From positions 1-64,000 of the forward strand of contig RIAZ01000008.1 in the NCBI GenBank assembly GCA_003762615.1: 64,000 nucleotides of DNA, written 5' to 3'. Under the pieces are notes generated by a model, which saw only the letters and a program-made list of their open reading frames with translations, searched no databases and was not told the DNA's origin. Source of the DNA: Muribaculaceae bacterium Isolate-037 (Harlan) (GTDB taxonomy: Bacteria > Bacteroidota > Bacteroidia > Bacteroidales > Muribaculaceae). Positions within the stretch are counted from its first letter, which is position 1. Every line of letters starts with the position of its first letter. Made by a program: the position numbers and the translations under genes. This document shows, piece after piece, positions 34,600 to 44,185 of the stretch.

Positions 34600-34658
34600 A
34601 TCATCATACGTGTTTTAAAGGGTGCAGTTAGGATGAGTGAGGGGCATGAATTGTTAAA

Positions 34659-37600
34659 TTAGACGGTATAATTTGTTTCCGACCCCTCTTTATCCTGGTA
34701 AACGGAGGGTAAAATGCCAAATTCCTCCTTGAAATACTTGCTGAACATCTTCGGGCTGTTGAATCCCGTGCGGTAGGCTATTTCCGACACGTTGAGCTGG
34801 CTCTCCCTCAAAAGCTGGGCGGCACGTTTCAGGCGGATAACACGTATGAACTCTATCGGTGTCTTACCCGTGATCTGCTTTATCTTCTTATACAGGCGCA
34901 CCCTGCTCATGCCAAGCACCTCGCTCAATTCCTCCACGGAAAGCTCCGAACTGTCGATATTATCCGACACATATTTGACCGCCTTTTCTATAAACTGCTC
35001 ATCAAGCGGCGTTATCTTTATCGCCTCCGGCTCCGGATCCACAAGACTGCGACGCGCACCCTTGGCAGTCAGTTCCACAAGTCGTTTCATGCGAAGTTTC
35101 AACACATTGAAGTTAAACGGCTTTGTAATATAGTCGTCGGCACCCAACGTCAATCCTTCAAGTTTTACGCCCAGATCATGCTTGGCGGTCAGTATTATAA
35201 TCGGTATCGCCACAGTCGCCTTATTCCCCTTCAGACGGCGGCACAACTCTATGCCGTCCATGCCGGGCATCATCAAGTCGGTCAATATTATGGCAGGCGT
35301 TACGTTTTCTATCACCTTCAACGCCTCATTGCCGTCGGAAGCGGTTATCACCTCGAAATCATCCTCCAATTCAAATTTAAGCATCTCGGTCATGTCCGGG
35401 TTATCATCAACCACGAGTGCCAACGGACGGGAATCCACGGCATTACCCTCTCCGCTGCTTCCCTCCACACTATTGGCATCCGCTGCTTCCGCAACATTCT
35501 CCGGCCTCACTGACACATTTTCCTGACGAACCGGCTTCGGCTCACGGCATACATCACCCTTCGACTTCCGATCGATATGACGTATCGGTATGTCGATGAT
35601 GAAGACGCTTCCATGATCCACATTGTCGGTGACGCGCACCGTTCCATCATGCAGCTTGACGTACTCATAAACCATGCTAAGTCCGATACCGCTACCCATG
35701 TGAGGATGCGACTCACCATCATCATCCACCTGATAGAACCGTTCGAAAATATGCTCCTTGTCCTTATCCTTTATCCCCACGCCCGTATCGGCTATCTTTA
35801 TGCGCAGCACAGGATTCTCCTCACCCACCTGCTCCAGAGAGACATCTACACGTCCGCCTGCCGGAGTGAATTTGAAGGCGTTACCAAGCAGATTCATGAA
35901 TATCTTCTCTAATTTATCTTCATCAAACATAAGGCTGATGCTCTCCCTGTCGGAATAGAACGTAAGGTTGATGTTCTTGCGCTCGGAAAGGTTTACAAAG
36001 GAATTACAAACGTTCTGGCTGAATGCCACCACATCCCCCTCCGTCGGGTTGAGCTGCAATCCCGCCACCTCATTCTTGCGGAAGTCAAGAAGCTGGTTGA
36101 CAAGCGTCAGCAGACGCATCGCGTTGGAACGCATCAGAGTGAGCCGGCGGGTCTGCCGCTCGTCGGTAGATTCCTTTATCATCTCCTCTAAAGGCGACAC
36201 TATCAGCGACAACGGCGTGCGCAGATCATGACTGACATTGGTGAAGAATTTGAATTTCAACTGGTTTATCTCCTCCTGCTTGCGCATAGCCTCCTCGTGC
36301 ATGTCGCGTTCAAACTTGCGGCGTTCCATCTCACTGACAATCTTCACAATACCCCATATCGCCACCATACCCAACAGGATGTAAATCACTATTGCACAGG
36401 TAGTCGTCCAGAACGGAGGATAAACCCGTATGAACAACTCTCCCGGCTCCTCGCTCTCATATCCGTCGCCATTGACAGCCCTCACAAGAAGACGATACTT
36501 ACCCGGCGAAAGATTGGTGTAAGTCACGTGGTTAACACCCGGCGCACAGAAGGTCCATTCATCATTATACCCCTCAAGACGATACTCATACATGGTTTTC
36601 TCCGGCAGAGCATAATCATCGGTGGAGAAATATATTGAAAATTCCTTGGGATTATGCGAAAACTCTATCTCCGCACCATCGGCAAGACCGTTTTTCATCA
36701 CCACTCGCCCATCAACCTCCTCTCCGGGACGTACAAGCCGACTTCCCATATATAGGTCGGTGAACACCACTCGCGGATGAATCATGTTGAATTTCATCTC
36801 CGAAGGGGAGAAACGGTTCAATCCGTACAATCCGCCTACAACAATCTCCCCGTCGGGAAGCTTGCCAAACGAACGCTGGTTGAAATCACATTCCATAAGT
36901 CCGTCACGGTTGTCGTAGGCATGGGTGACAACGTTGAGATTACCGGTCTTCTCATCATAACCCACCTTTATATTTATAAGCATCGCTCCCTCGCTCACCC
37001 ACATTGAACCGCCGTTATCCTGCGTGATGCCAAGCACATAGCGTTGTTTTCCGTCATCGTTAAGTTTGATTTCCTGCACCTTGCCATGAACCCTGTCTAT
37101 CACCTTCAATCCATTGGAAGTGCCCACCCAAAGCAATCCCCTTGAATCCTCATAAATCTGCGACACTTTCCAGCGATAGGTATCTATTCCCGGAAACAGG
37201 TCTCTGAATCTCTTCAACTTGCCACTCTTGGGGTCATACACGCTTATGCCGTATGACGTGCCTATATAGACCCTTTTGTCGCGTGACAACACCACCGACA
37301 TTACATAATTCGACAGAAGTTCCGTAGTTCCGTTTTTATAACTCACCACTTCCCCCGTCGAAGGGTCATACATAAACAGTCCGCCTCCGAGTGTGCCGCA
37401 CCATAGCCTACCATCCGAATCAAACTCAGATGCCCAGACATAACTGTCGTCCAATGCTGACGAAGTGGTTATCTTCCTGAAATTCTTCCCATCGTATAGC
37501 CGCAATCCTTTTGAGAATGAACCGATATATAAATTACTGTTGCCATCGGGGGTAAGGCTTGTTATCGCAGGCTCTGACTCACCGAACGACGGGTCGGACA

Positions 37601-38747
37601 ATCTACGGCGTGCCCCGGTCTTTGTGTCCCATATCCATAAGCCGGAACTGTCGGTTCCCACCCACATATCGTTGCCGGATGCCGGCGTCACGCAATTTAC
37701 GTCGGGAAACTCCTCAAGTGTGAATTTCCTGACGCTCTCGTTATGCGACAGCAATCCCCTCTTATACGTGCCCATCCATATCGTTCCGGCGGAATCCTCC
37801 ATAAAGCACGTGATGGTATTATTCCTTGTAGCCATTCCCGGAGGATCTGCCGGCACGAAATGAAGCCCTTCATCAGTTGTCAGGATTCTCTCAAGCCCGT
37901 GATGATCCCGTGCAATCCACAACCGTCCCGACGAGTCCTGAAATATCTTTTTCATTATCCCTATTTTGCCGTGGTTAGGGATACGGTCGTTGAGCCATTT
38001 ACCGTTTCTCCTGTCATAGACATAAAGCAATTCCATCTGATAGATCCACACGCGATCATCCCCATCCACATACATCTCATAAAGATGGTTACCATTCATT
38101 ATAGGGTCAGGAGCAACAGTGGAGACTACCTTCATCCCTTCAATATCCATAAACAGGAGTGCTCCTCTCTTATCCACTGCCGTCAATTCACCATCCTTAA
38201 TAACCATATCAGTTATTTCGGCAAAGGTGGATGGAATCCCTTTCACTTTCTCAACTTTATCATCCACACATCTTATCCGATACAACCCCTTACCCGACAA
38301 AGCCAACCATATATCGCCATTTGCATCAGTGGTGAGATTTGATATGAAACCCTCCAGACCGAATTTCTGCACTATGCTTTCCGAGTCCGGAATGTCAAGT
38401 CTGTCCATGACCGGATCATATACCCCGTATCTATCGCTGCTATGAAGCCACAACTTACCCCGGCAATCCTCATGGATGTTAAGGATATGATCGTTGAGTA
38501 TCGTGGTGGAATCCGTGATCCCTCCATTCACCTGCTTGACATTGTAACCGTCATAACGGCATAATCCAGATGATGTACCGAACCACAACATTCCACCACT
38601 ATGCTTATGAAGCGCGGTGATAAGATTGTTGTATGACCCGGGCATCGCATCAAGATGACGAAGTTCAAGATGAGAATCAGACGAATAGCAGGATATTCTT
38701 GCGAAAAGAATCACCAGAAGTGAAAGTATAATTGTTTTACGTGGCAT
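34659..38747 (-). CDS. Hybrid two-component system (HTCS) regulator of the xyloglucan locus
   Basis: A 1362-residue one-protein sensor-regulator in the inner membrane. After a signal peptide come periplasmic beta-propeller repeats (for example NHLYEMYVDGDDRVWIYQ and IYEDSRGLLWVGTSNGL) and a Y_Y_Y domain, a transmembrane helix at about 783-803, a histidine kinase with His840 in FFTNVSHDLRTPLS and an ATPase with Asn956 in NLLGNAFKFTP, a receiver domain with phospho-acceptor Asp1157 (ILTDLMMPGMDG) and a C-terminal AraC-type DNA-binding domain at about 1264-1352. Such proteins bind oligosaccharides released from their target glycan and switch on the adjacent locus. It faces SusC head to head and would sense xyloglucan fragments. 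Confidence 0.95.
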   Translation of the reverse strand: MPRKTIILSLLVILFARISCYSSDSHLELRHLDAMPGSYNNLITALHKHSGGMLWFGTSSGLCRYDGYNVKQVNGGITDSTTILNDHILNIHEDCRGKLWLHSSDRYGVYDPVMDRLDIPDSESIVQKFGLEGFISNLTTDANGDIWLALSGKGLYRIRCVDDKVEKVKGIPSTFAEITDMVIKDGELTAVDKRGALLFMDIEGMKVVSTVAPDPIMNGNHLYEMYVDGDDRVWIYQMELLYVYDRRNGKWLNDRIPNHGKIGIMKKIFQDSSGRLWIARDHHGLERILTTDEGLHFVPADPPGMATRNNTITCFMEDSAGTIWMGTYKRGLLSHNESVRKFTLEEFPDVNCVTPASGNDMWVGTDSSGLWIWDTKTGARRRLSDPSFGESEPAITSLTPDGNSNLYIGSFSKGLRLYDGKNFRKITTSSALDDSYVWASEFDSDGRLWCGTLGGGLFMYDPSTGEVVSYKNGTTELLSNYVMSVVLSRDKRVYIGTSYGISVYDPKSGKLKRFRDLFPGIDTYRWKVSQIYEDSRGLLWVGTSNGLKVIDRVHGKVQEIKLNDDGKQRYVLGITQDNGGSMWVSEGAMLINIKVGYDEKTGNLNVVTHAYDNRDGLMECDFNQRSFGKLPDGEIVVGGLYGLNRFSPSEMKFNMIHPRVVFTDLYMGSRLVRPGEEVDGRVVMKNGLADGAEIEFSHNPKEFSIYFSTDDYALPEKTMYEYRLEGYNDEWTFCAPGVNHVTYTNLSPGKYRLLVRAVNGDGYESEEPGELFIRVYPPFWTTTCAIVIYILLGMVAIWGIVKIVSEMERRKFERDMHEEAMRKQEEINQLKFKFFTNVSHDLRTPLSLIVSPLEEMIKESTDERQTRRLTLMRSNAMRLLTLVNQLLDFRKNEVAGLQLNPTEGDVVAFSQNVCNSFVNLSERKNINLTFYSDRESISLMFDEDKLEKIFMNLLGNAFKFTPAGGRVDVSLEQVGEENPVLRIKIADTGVGIKDKDKEHIFERFYQVDDDGESHPHMGSGIGLSMVYEYVKLHDGTVRVTDNVDHGSVFIIDIPIRHIDRKSKGDVCREPKPVRQENVSVRPENVAEAADANSVEGSSGEGNAVDSRPLALVVDDNPDMTEMLKFELEDDFEVITASDGNEALKVIENVTPAIILTDLMMPGMDGIELCRRLKGNKATVAIPIIILTAKHDLGVKLEGLTLGADDYITKPFNFNVLKLRMKRLVELTAKGARRSLVDPEPEAIKITPLDEQFIEKAVKYVSDNIDSSELSVEELSEVLGMSRVRLYKKIKQITGKTPIEFIRVIRLKRAAQLLRESQLNVSEIAYRTGFNSPKMFSKYFKEEFGILPSVYQDKEGSETNYTV

Positions 38748-39146
38748 AAAAGTGTTTTAAGGAGTATTTTAAGGATTGTTTTACAAAATAAACTAATATT
38801 AAGCAATTATCCAAAAAATATAATATCACCACATCTTTAATATTCCACATAAATATTTAATAAACAATATTTTATATCTAACAATGTAACATTTTGATAT
38901 ATCTTTGTTAACATTTAAGACCCTCCCGAAACGATTTTAATACCTAAAGGTAAAACCATAAGCCCCACTTACCGGATTTCTGTTTGTAATTTTGCACTCG
39001 TCAAAACGATGCTGCCAGATGCATCAATGGATTTGGCAGACAAATCGGTTCTACCCGGAGTTCAACAATGATTTTTCGGGTTCCCAACTTAACCTAACCA
39101 AAATCTAAACTATAACCTATATATTTACCTGTTAAACCTAAAATCA
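38748..39146. other. Divergent regulatory region between HTCS and SusC genes
   Basis: A 399-bp A/T-rich region with no gene. It contains the SusC promoter (38987-38994) with a long leader of about 145 nt. On the minus side only a partial -7-like TATTTTG lies near the HTCS start. The regulator's own binding site should be here, but I cannot define it by eye. Confidence 0.55.
38987..38994 (+). promoter_or_regulatory. Predicted -7 box of the xyloglucan SusC operon
   Basis: TAATTTTG matches TAnnTTTG and is followed by CA, as in the GH31 operon promoter. No TTTG lies at the normal distance, which is usual for promoters that need an activator such as the HTCS protein. Confidence 0.5.
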
Positions 39147-42100
39147 ATGGAAAGAAACTTTATTTACCATTGCAAGTCACGAGCCATCCGGCTTCTGTCT
39201 GTAGTTCTCTGTCTTTTGGCGGGAATGGGGATAGCAAGTGCGGAGGTTATCACCGTAAAGGGAAATGTGACTTCTGCCTCTGACGGCGAACCTCTAATCG
39301 GTGCAACCGTCCAAGTGAAAGGCACAACTACCGGAACATCTACCGACATCGACGGCAACTACTCAATCAATGCCGAGAAAGGGGCAACCCTCACTTTCTC
39401 ATACGTCGGTATGAAAACGCAGAGCATCAAGGTATCTTCCTCCTCTCTCGATGTTGCCCTTCTGGAGGACGACAGCGTGCTTGACGAACTTGTGGTTGTC
39501 GGCTATGGCGTACAGAAAAAGAAACTCGTCACCGGCGCAACCTCTCAGATTGAAGGTGCGGAAATCGCAAAGATGAACACCACCTCACCCCTTCAGGCTA
39601 TGCAGGGACAGATGGCGGGCGTAAATATCGCCTCCGAATCAGGTCAGCCCGGTTCGGGTATGAAAGTGACCATCCGCGGTCTCGGCACAATAGGCAACGG
39701 ATCCCCTCTTTATCTTATAGATGGCGTAGGTGGCGACATTTCCACTCTTAACCCCGCAGATATCGAGAGCATCGACGTGCTGAAGGATGCCGCATCAGCT
39801 GCGATATATGGTGCGCAGGCTGCCAATGGCGTTGTCCTTATCACTACCAAACAGGGTCGTGAAGGTAAGGCAAAAGTCACTTTCGACGGTTATTTCGGAT
39901 GGCAGACTGCTCCAAGAAAAATGCAGATGCTCAACTCACGTGAATACATGACAATCATGGATGAGCAGCAGGTGAACAGCGGTCTCGCCCCTTACGACTG
40001 GGCTTCCATGAAAAGCATATATCATAATGATGCACAAGGCAACCCGGTGCTTAATGATACAGACTGGATCGACACCATGTTTAAGGATAATGCCAAGACA
40101 CAGAGCTACACCATAGGAATCACCGGAGGTAGCAAGGCATCCACTTATGCAATGTCGCTCGGATATCTGAATCAGGAGGGCATAGTGGGCGGCAAGGATG
40201 CCAGCAACTATTCTCGCTATAACTTCCGTATCAACTCCGACCATAAGCTCTTCGGCGACATCATAACCATAGGCGAGCAGGCAAGCTTCGTTTATGTAAA
40301 GTCCACAGGAGTCTCTGTCGGCAACCAGTATAGCAACACACTGCGTGGTGCTTTCGGCTCATCCCCTCTTGCGCCTGTATATAATGCGGATGGTGAGTTC
40401 AACTCCACAATGAACTCCGACTGGTATAAGGGCGACGGCAACCCATACGGGGCAATGATGATAGGCGACAATATCTCTAAGAACGCTACATTCTCTGCAA
40501 ATGCATACGCCCAGATAGAACCGATCAAGAACCTTCGTTTACGCACAGTATTCGGCGTAGTGTACGGAGCTTCCGAATGGCGTCGGTTTGAGCCAATATA
40601 TCAGTTTACTGACACTGACACATCTCACAGCTATACAAAAGTAGACCAGAACAAGAACAACAGCCTGGGAATGACATGGACCAATACACTATCCTACGAC
40701 TGGAATATAAAGGATCATGAGTTTAATGCCCTCTTAGGTATGGAATCCTACAGATATGAGGGTTCTTATCTCGGTGCATCCCAAGGGCATCTGAAAGAGG
40801 GATTCGACAACTGGGATCATGCATGGATAAGCAACGGCACCGCAGCAAGCACCGCTGACGGACTGACTGCTTCCGGATATCCTCACGATGAAGCACGATC
40901 CGTATCCTACTTCGGTCGTCTCGGTTGGAACTGGCAGGAGAAATATATGATTAACGCAACCGTACGTTGCGACGGGTCTTCTCGATTTGCAAGCGGACAC
41001 AGATTCGGATGGTTCCCGTCAGTATCTGCCGGTTGGAATATCTCAAATGAGAGCTTTATGGAATCTGCCGCCGGTTGGCTCAATTTCCTCAAACTACGTG
41101 TCAGCTGGGGTCGTGTCGGCAATCAGAACATCGAAAACTATCAGTATCTGTCGCCTATCAAGAATCAGTATGCCAATTATTTCTTTGGGCAATACCTCGG
41201 TCCTAACGGTGTATATAACGGAGAATATAACCAAACATGGTCAAACAACTGGGGAGCATATCCCTCACGCCTCGGCAATCTCGACATAACATGGGAAACC
41301 TCAGAGCAGACCAACGTCGGATTCGATGCCCGTTTCCTCGGAAGCCGACTCTCCGCCACATTTGATTTCTACATCAAGACCAACAAGGACTGGCTCGTAG
41401 TAGCACCTATCCTCGCGACTGCCGGAACGGATGCACCTTTCATCAACGGTGGAAACGTGAAAAATACAGGTGTTGAGCTTTCTCTCAACTGGAATGACGT
41501 CATCGGAAACGATTTCTCCTACTCTGTCGGAGTAAACGGATCATACAACAAAAACAAGGTTGGCGCAATACCTAATGAAGATGGTATTATCCACGGCGAG
41601 ACTAATCAGCTATATAATAATACACCTGAATTTTATCGTGCACAAGACGGAATGCCTATCGGATATTTCTGGGGATTCAAGACTGCCGGTATATTCCAGA
41701 ATGAAGCGGAAATTGAAGAGTGGAGACAAGCCGGCAACGGAATCCTTCAGGAGAATGTGAAACCCGGAGATGTAAGATTTGTCGATATCAACCATGATGG
41801 ATTTATAAATGACAATGACAAGACCAATCTCGGCAACGGTATGCCTAAGTTTACGTATGGATTCAACATCAATCTATATTACAAGAACTTTGATTTCGGA
41901 CTCGTGGCTACCGGTGCTGCCGGATTCGATATCGTGCAAAGTTATCGCGGATGGGACAATCAGAAAGCCAACTATACTACACGTATACTTGACCGCTGGA
42001 CCGGTGAAGGCACATCCAACACCATACCTCGCGTCACAAACACCAACATCAACTGGCAATTCAGCGACCTATTCATCCAGAAGGGAGATTACCTGCGCCT

Positions 42101-42323
42101 GTCTAACCTAACGATCGGTTATAACTTCGCCCCTATCATTAATCAAAGCTGGTGCTCGCAGTGCCGCCTTTACTTCCAGGTGCAGAACCTTGCCACATTC
42201 ACGAAATATGATGGCATGGATCCTGAAATTGGCTACGGCACTCAAGCATGGGTATCAGGTGTGGACCTCGGATACTATCCACGTCCCCGCACCTTTATTG
42301 TAGGAGTGAATCTCGGATTCTAA
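39147..42323 (+). CDS. SusC-type TonB-dependent xyloglucan-oligosaccharide transporter
   Basis: A 1058-residue SusC homologue with signal peptide ending GIASA, a carboxypeptidase-regulatory-like domain (TVKGNVTSASDGEPLIGATV), plug motifs (VTIRGLGTIGNGSPLYLIDG and VLKDAASAAIYGAQAANG) and a barrel ending GVNLGF. Its start shares none of the repeat found at the three susC genes of region 1. By context it imports xyloglucan oligosaccharides made at the surface by the GH5 enzyme. It heads the SusC-SusD-SGBP-GH5 operon, divergent from its HTCS regulator. Confidence 0.95.
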   Translation: MERNFIYHCKSRAIRLLSVVLCLLAGMGIASAEVITVKGNVTSASDGEPLIGATVQVKGTTTGTSTDIDGNYSINAEKGATLTFSYVGMKTQSIKVSSSSLDVALLEDDSVLDELVVVGYGVQKKKLVTGATSQIEGAEIAKMNTTSPLQAMQGQMAGVNIASESGQPGSGMKVTIRGLGTIGNGSPLYLIDGVGGDISTLNPADIESIDVLKDAASAAIYGAQAANGVVLITTKQGREGKAKVTFDGYFGWQTAPRKMQMLNSREYMTIMDEQQVNSGLAPYDWASMKSIYHNDAQGNPVLNDTDWIDTMFKDNAKTQSYTIGITGGSKASTYAMSLGYLNQEGIVGGKDASNYSRYNFRINSDHKLFGDIITIGEQASFVYVKSTGVSVGNQYSNTLRGAFGSSPLAPVYNADGEFNSTMNSDWYKGDGNPYGAMMIGDNISKNATFSANAYAQIEPIKNLRLRTVFGVVYGASEWRRFEPIYQFTDTDTSHSYTKVDQNKNNSLGMTWTNTLSYDWNIKDHEFNALLGMESYRYEGSYLGASQGHLKEGFDNWDHAWISNGTAASTADGLTASGYPHDEARSVSYFGRLGWNWQEKYMINATVRCDGSSRFASGHRFGWFPSVSAGWNISNESFMESAAGWLNFLKLRVSWGRVGNQNIENYQYLSPIKNQYANYFFGQYLGPNGVYNGEYNQTWSNNWGAYPSRLGNLDITWETSEQTNVGFDARFLGSRLSATFDFYIKTNKDWLVVAPILATAGTDAPFINGGNVKNTGVELSLNWNDVIGNDFSYSVGVNGSYNKNKVGAIPNEDGIIHGETNQLYNNTPEFYRAQDGMPIGYFWGFKTAGIFQNEAEIEEWRQAGNGILQENVKPGDVRFVDINHDGFINDNDKTNLGNGMPKFTYGFNINLYYKNFDFGLVATGAAGFDIVQSYRGWDNQKANYTTRILDRWTGEGTSNTIPRVTNTNINWQFSDLFIQKGDYLRLSNLTIGYNFAPIINQSWCSQCRLYFQVQNLATFTKYDGMDPEIGYGTQAWVSGVDLGYYPRPRTFIVGVNLGF

Positions 42324-42418
42324 GAAGGATGTCATACATACAGGATAATCTCCGTAAAACAATTGCAGAAACAGGCATCTATAAAAACAGCCTTAGTAAT
42401 CTCTAAACAATATCAAAA

Positions 42419-44134
42419 ATGAATAATTTCAAAATCAATATATTTTCACTTGGAATTGCTGCTCTCGCCACTGCAGCAATGACTACAGGATGCTCCAACA
42501 GCTTCCTTGATGTCGAGTCAAAAGTGGATTCCAATACTCAGAACTTCTATAAGTCAGAGGCGGATGCATGGCGTGCTCTTATCGGATGTTATAACGGATG
42601 GCGTCAGACCTCCAGCTACGGTGGCATCAGCTTCTATATCGCATCCACCATAATGTCTGACGAGACCTATAGCGGCACCGGCAACAGCGATGGAAAAAAC
42701 TATATGGTCATTGACCGTTTTGACACCGGAATGTCGCCTGCCGACCAACAGATTTATTCCACCGACTGGGCAATATACTACAAGGGGGTGTATCGATGCA
42801 ATGAGCTCATCACCCGCGCCGATGGAATAAACTGGAATGAGAACTCCTCCAAACGCGGACTATACATAGGTGAGGCTCGTGCCCTTCGTGCTTTATTATA
42901 TTTCGACATGGTGAGACTTTGGGGAAACATACCCCTCTTCCTTGAACCCGTCAATGAAAACCGCGAACAGGCTGATCCGGCGGAAGTATACGCCAATATA
43001 TTTGAAGACCTCAAATATGCGATCGCCAATATTCCTGACGATGCCAATCTCGGTGTGGACAATTTCGGACGTGTCTCAAAATATGCCGCCGAAGCGGTTG
43101 CAGCAAGAGCCTATCTGTTCTATACCGGATATTACGGGAAAGAGCCTGGCTTCACCGACGCTGAGGGAAAAACAATCGGCACATTCTCCAAATCGGACGC
43201 ACTCGCTGCCGTAGAAGACGTGATCTCAAGCGGACAATATGAACTCCTGGAGAATTATAAGGATTTCTGGCCGGCATCCTCACTCGTGGCAAATACCGAT
43301 GCTCCCGGTTGGAACAATACTTTGTCAACCTATGCAGGCGATGCCAACAAAGAGGCTGTCCTAAGCATGAACTTCACTCCAATGGCTTCCTATGCAACAG
43401 ATGCATCCGCCGACGGCAACAGATGGCAGGTGATGATCGGCATGCGTAGCCCGCTGAGCGTGCTGCCTTATTACTGCGGATGGGGCGCGTGCACCGTCAA
43501 CACCCCCTTCATGAATAATATATATGAGGCAAATGACCAGCGTCTGAAAGCCGGCGTGATTGATATTGTCGGCGAAGGAGTGAACTCCAGCAGCAATTTC
43601 AGTCCGTCATATTCTGATTGGCGCGAATATACGGGATACTCAATAAAGAAATATTCACCTATTGCTTTCTTGCAGTATCAGGGTGACGAGCTTGTCATAA
43701 AAAATGCTAATATGTCGACAGGAGCTGGCGATATGCAGATCAACAACTGCCAGCCATACAATATTGTACGCTATTCCGATGTTCTACTTATGGCAGCCGA
43801 ACTCGGATCGCCAAATGCCGACAACTACATGCACATGGTGCGCAGTCGTGCCGGGCTACCCGACATTGCTGTCAACCAGGAGAACATCATGAAGGAACGT
43901 GCCCGCGAACTCGCCTTTGAGGGAATACGATATTGGGACCTTCTGCGTCAAGGTGTCGAAGTGATGGCGGATGCTGTCGTCGCAACTGCCGGTCCGGTAC
44001 ACAATGGCGGCACTCCTGCCAACGTGGAATACAATCGTGCAAAGATTGTGGCGACAAAAGGTCTGTCGCAGATTCCTAACGACCAGATCGTGCTCTCCAA
44101 CGGCGTGCTCAAGCAGAACGAAGGTTGGAAATAA
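42419..44134 (+). CDS. SusD-type xyloglucan-binding lipoprotein
   Basis: A 571-residue SusD-family lipoprotein with lipobox TGCSNSF (Cys25), helical repeats (KYAAEAVAARAYLFYTGYYG) and the C-terminal motif KERARELAFEGIRYWDLLRQG. In characterised xyloglucan loci the SusD protein (SGBP-A) binds the polysaccharide and is needed for growth. The gap of 95 bp to susC is larger than in the other three pairs here but contains no terminator. Confidence 0.93.
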   Translation: MNNFKINIFSLGIAALATAAMTTGCSNSFLDVESKVDSNTQNFYKSEADAWRALIGCYNGWRQTSSYGGISFYIASTIMSDETYSGTGNSDGKNYMVIDRFDTGMSPADQQIYSTDWAIYYKGVYRCNELITRADGINWNENSSKRGLYIGEARALRALLYFDMVRLWGNIPLFLEPVNENREQADPAEVYANIFEDLKYAIANIPDDANLGVDNFGRVSKYAAEAVAARAYLFYTGYYGKEPGFTDAEGKTIGTFSKSDALAAVEDVISSGQYELLENYKDFWPASSLVANTDAPGWNNTLSTYAGDANKEAVLSMNFTPMASYATDASADGNRWQVMIGMRSPLSVLPYYCGWGACTVNTPFMNNIYEANDQRLKAGVIDIVGEGVNSSSNFSPSYSDWREYTGYSIKKYSPIAFLQYQGDELVIKNANMSTGAGDMQINNCQPYNIVRYSDVLLMAAELGSPNADNYMHMVRSRAGLPDIAVNQENIMKERARELAFEGIRYWDLLRQGVEVMADAVVATAGPVHNGGTPANVEYNRAKIVATKGLSQIPNDQIVLSNGVLKQNEGWK

Positions 44135-44185
44135 CCATAACTTTACATATTTTTTAACTCTCTCAATTTCATTAAACCAACAACA

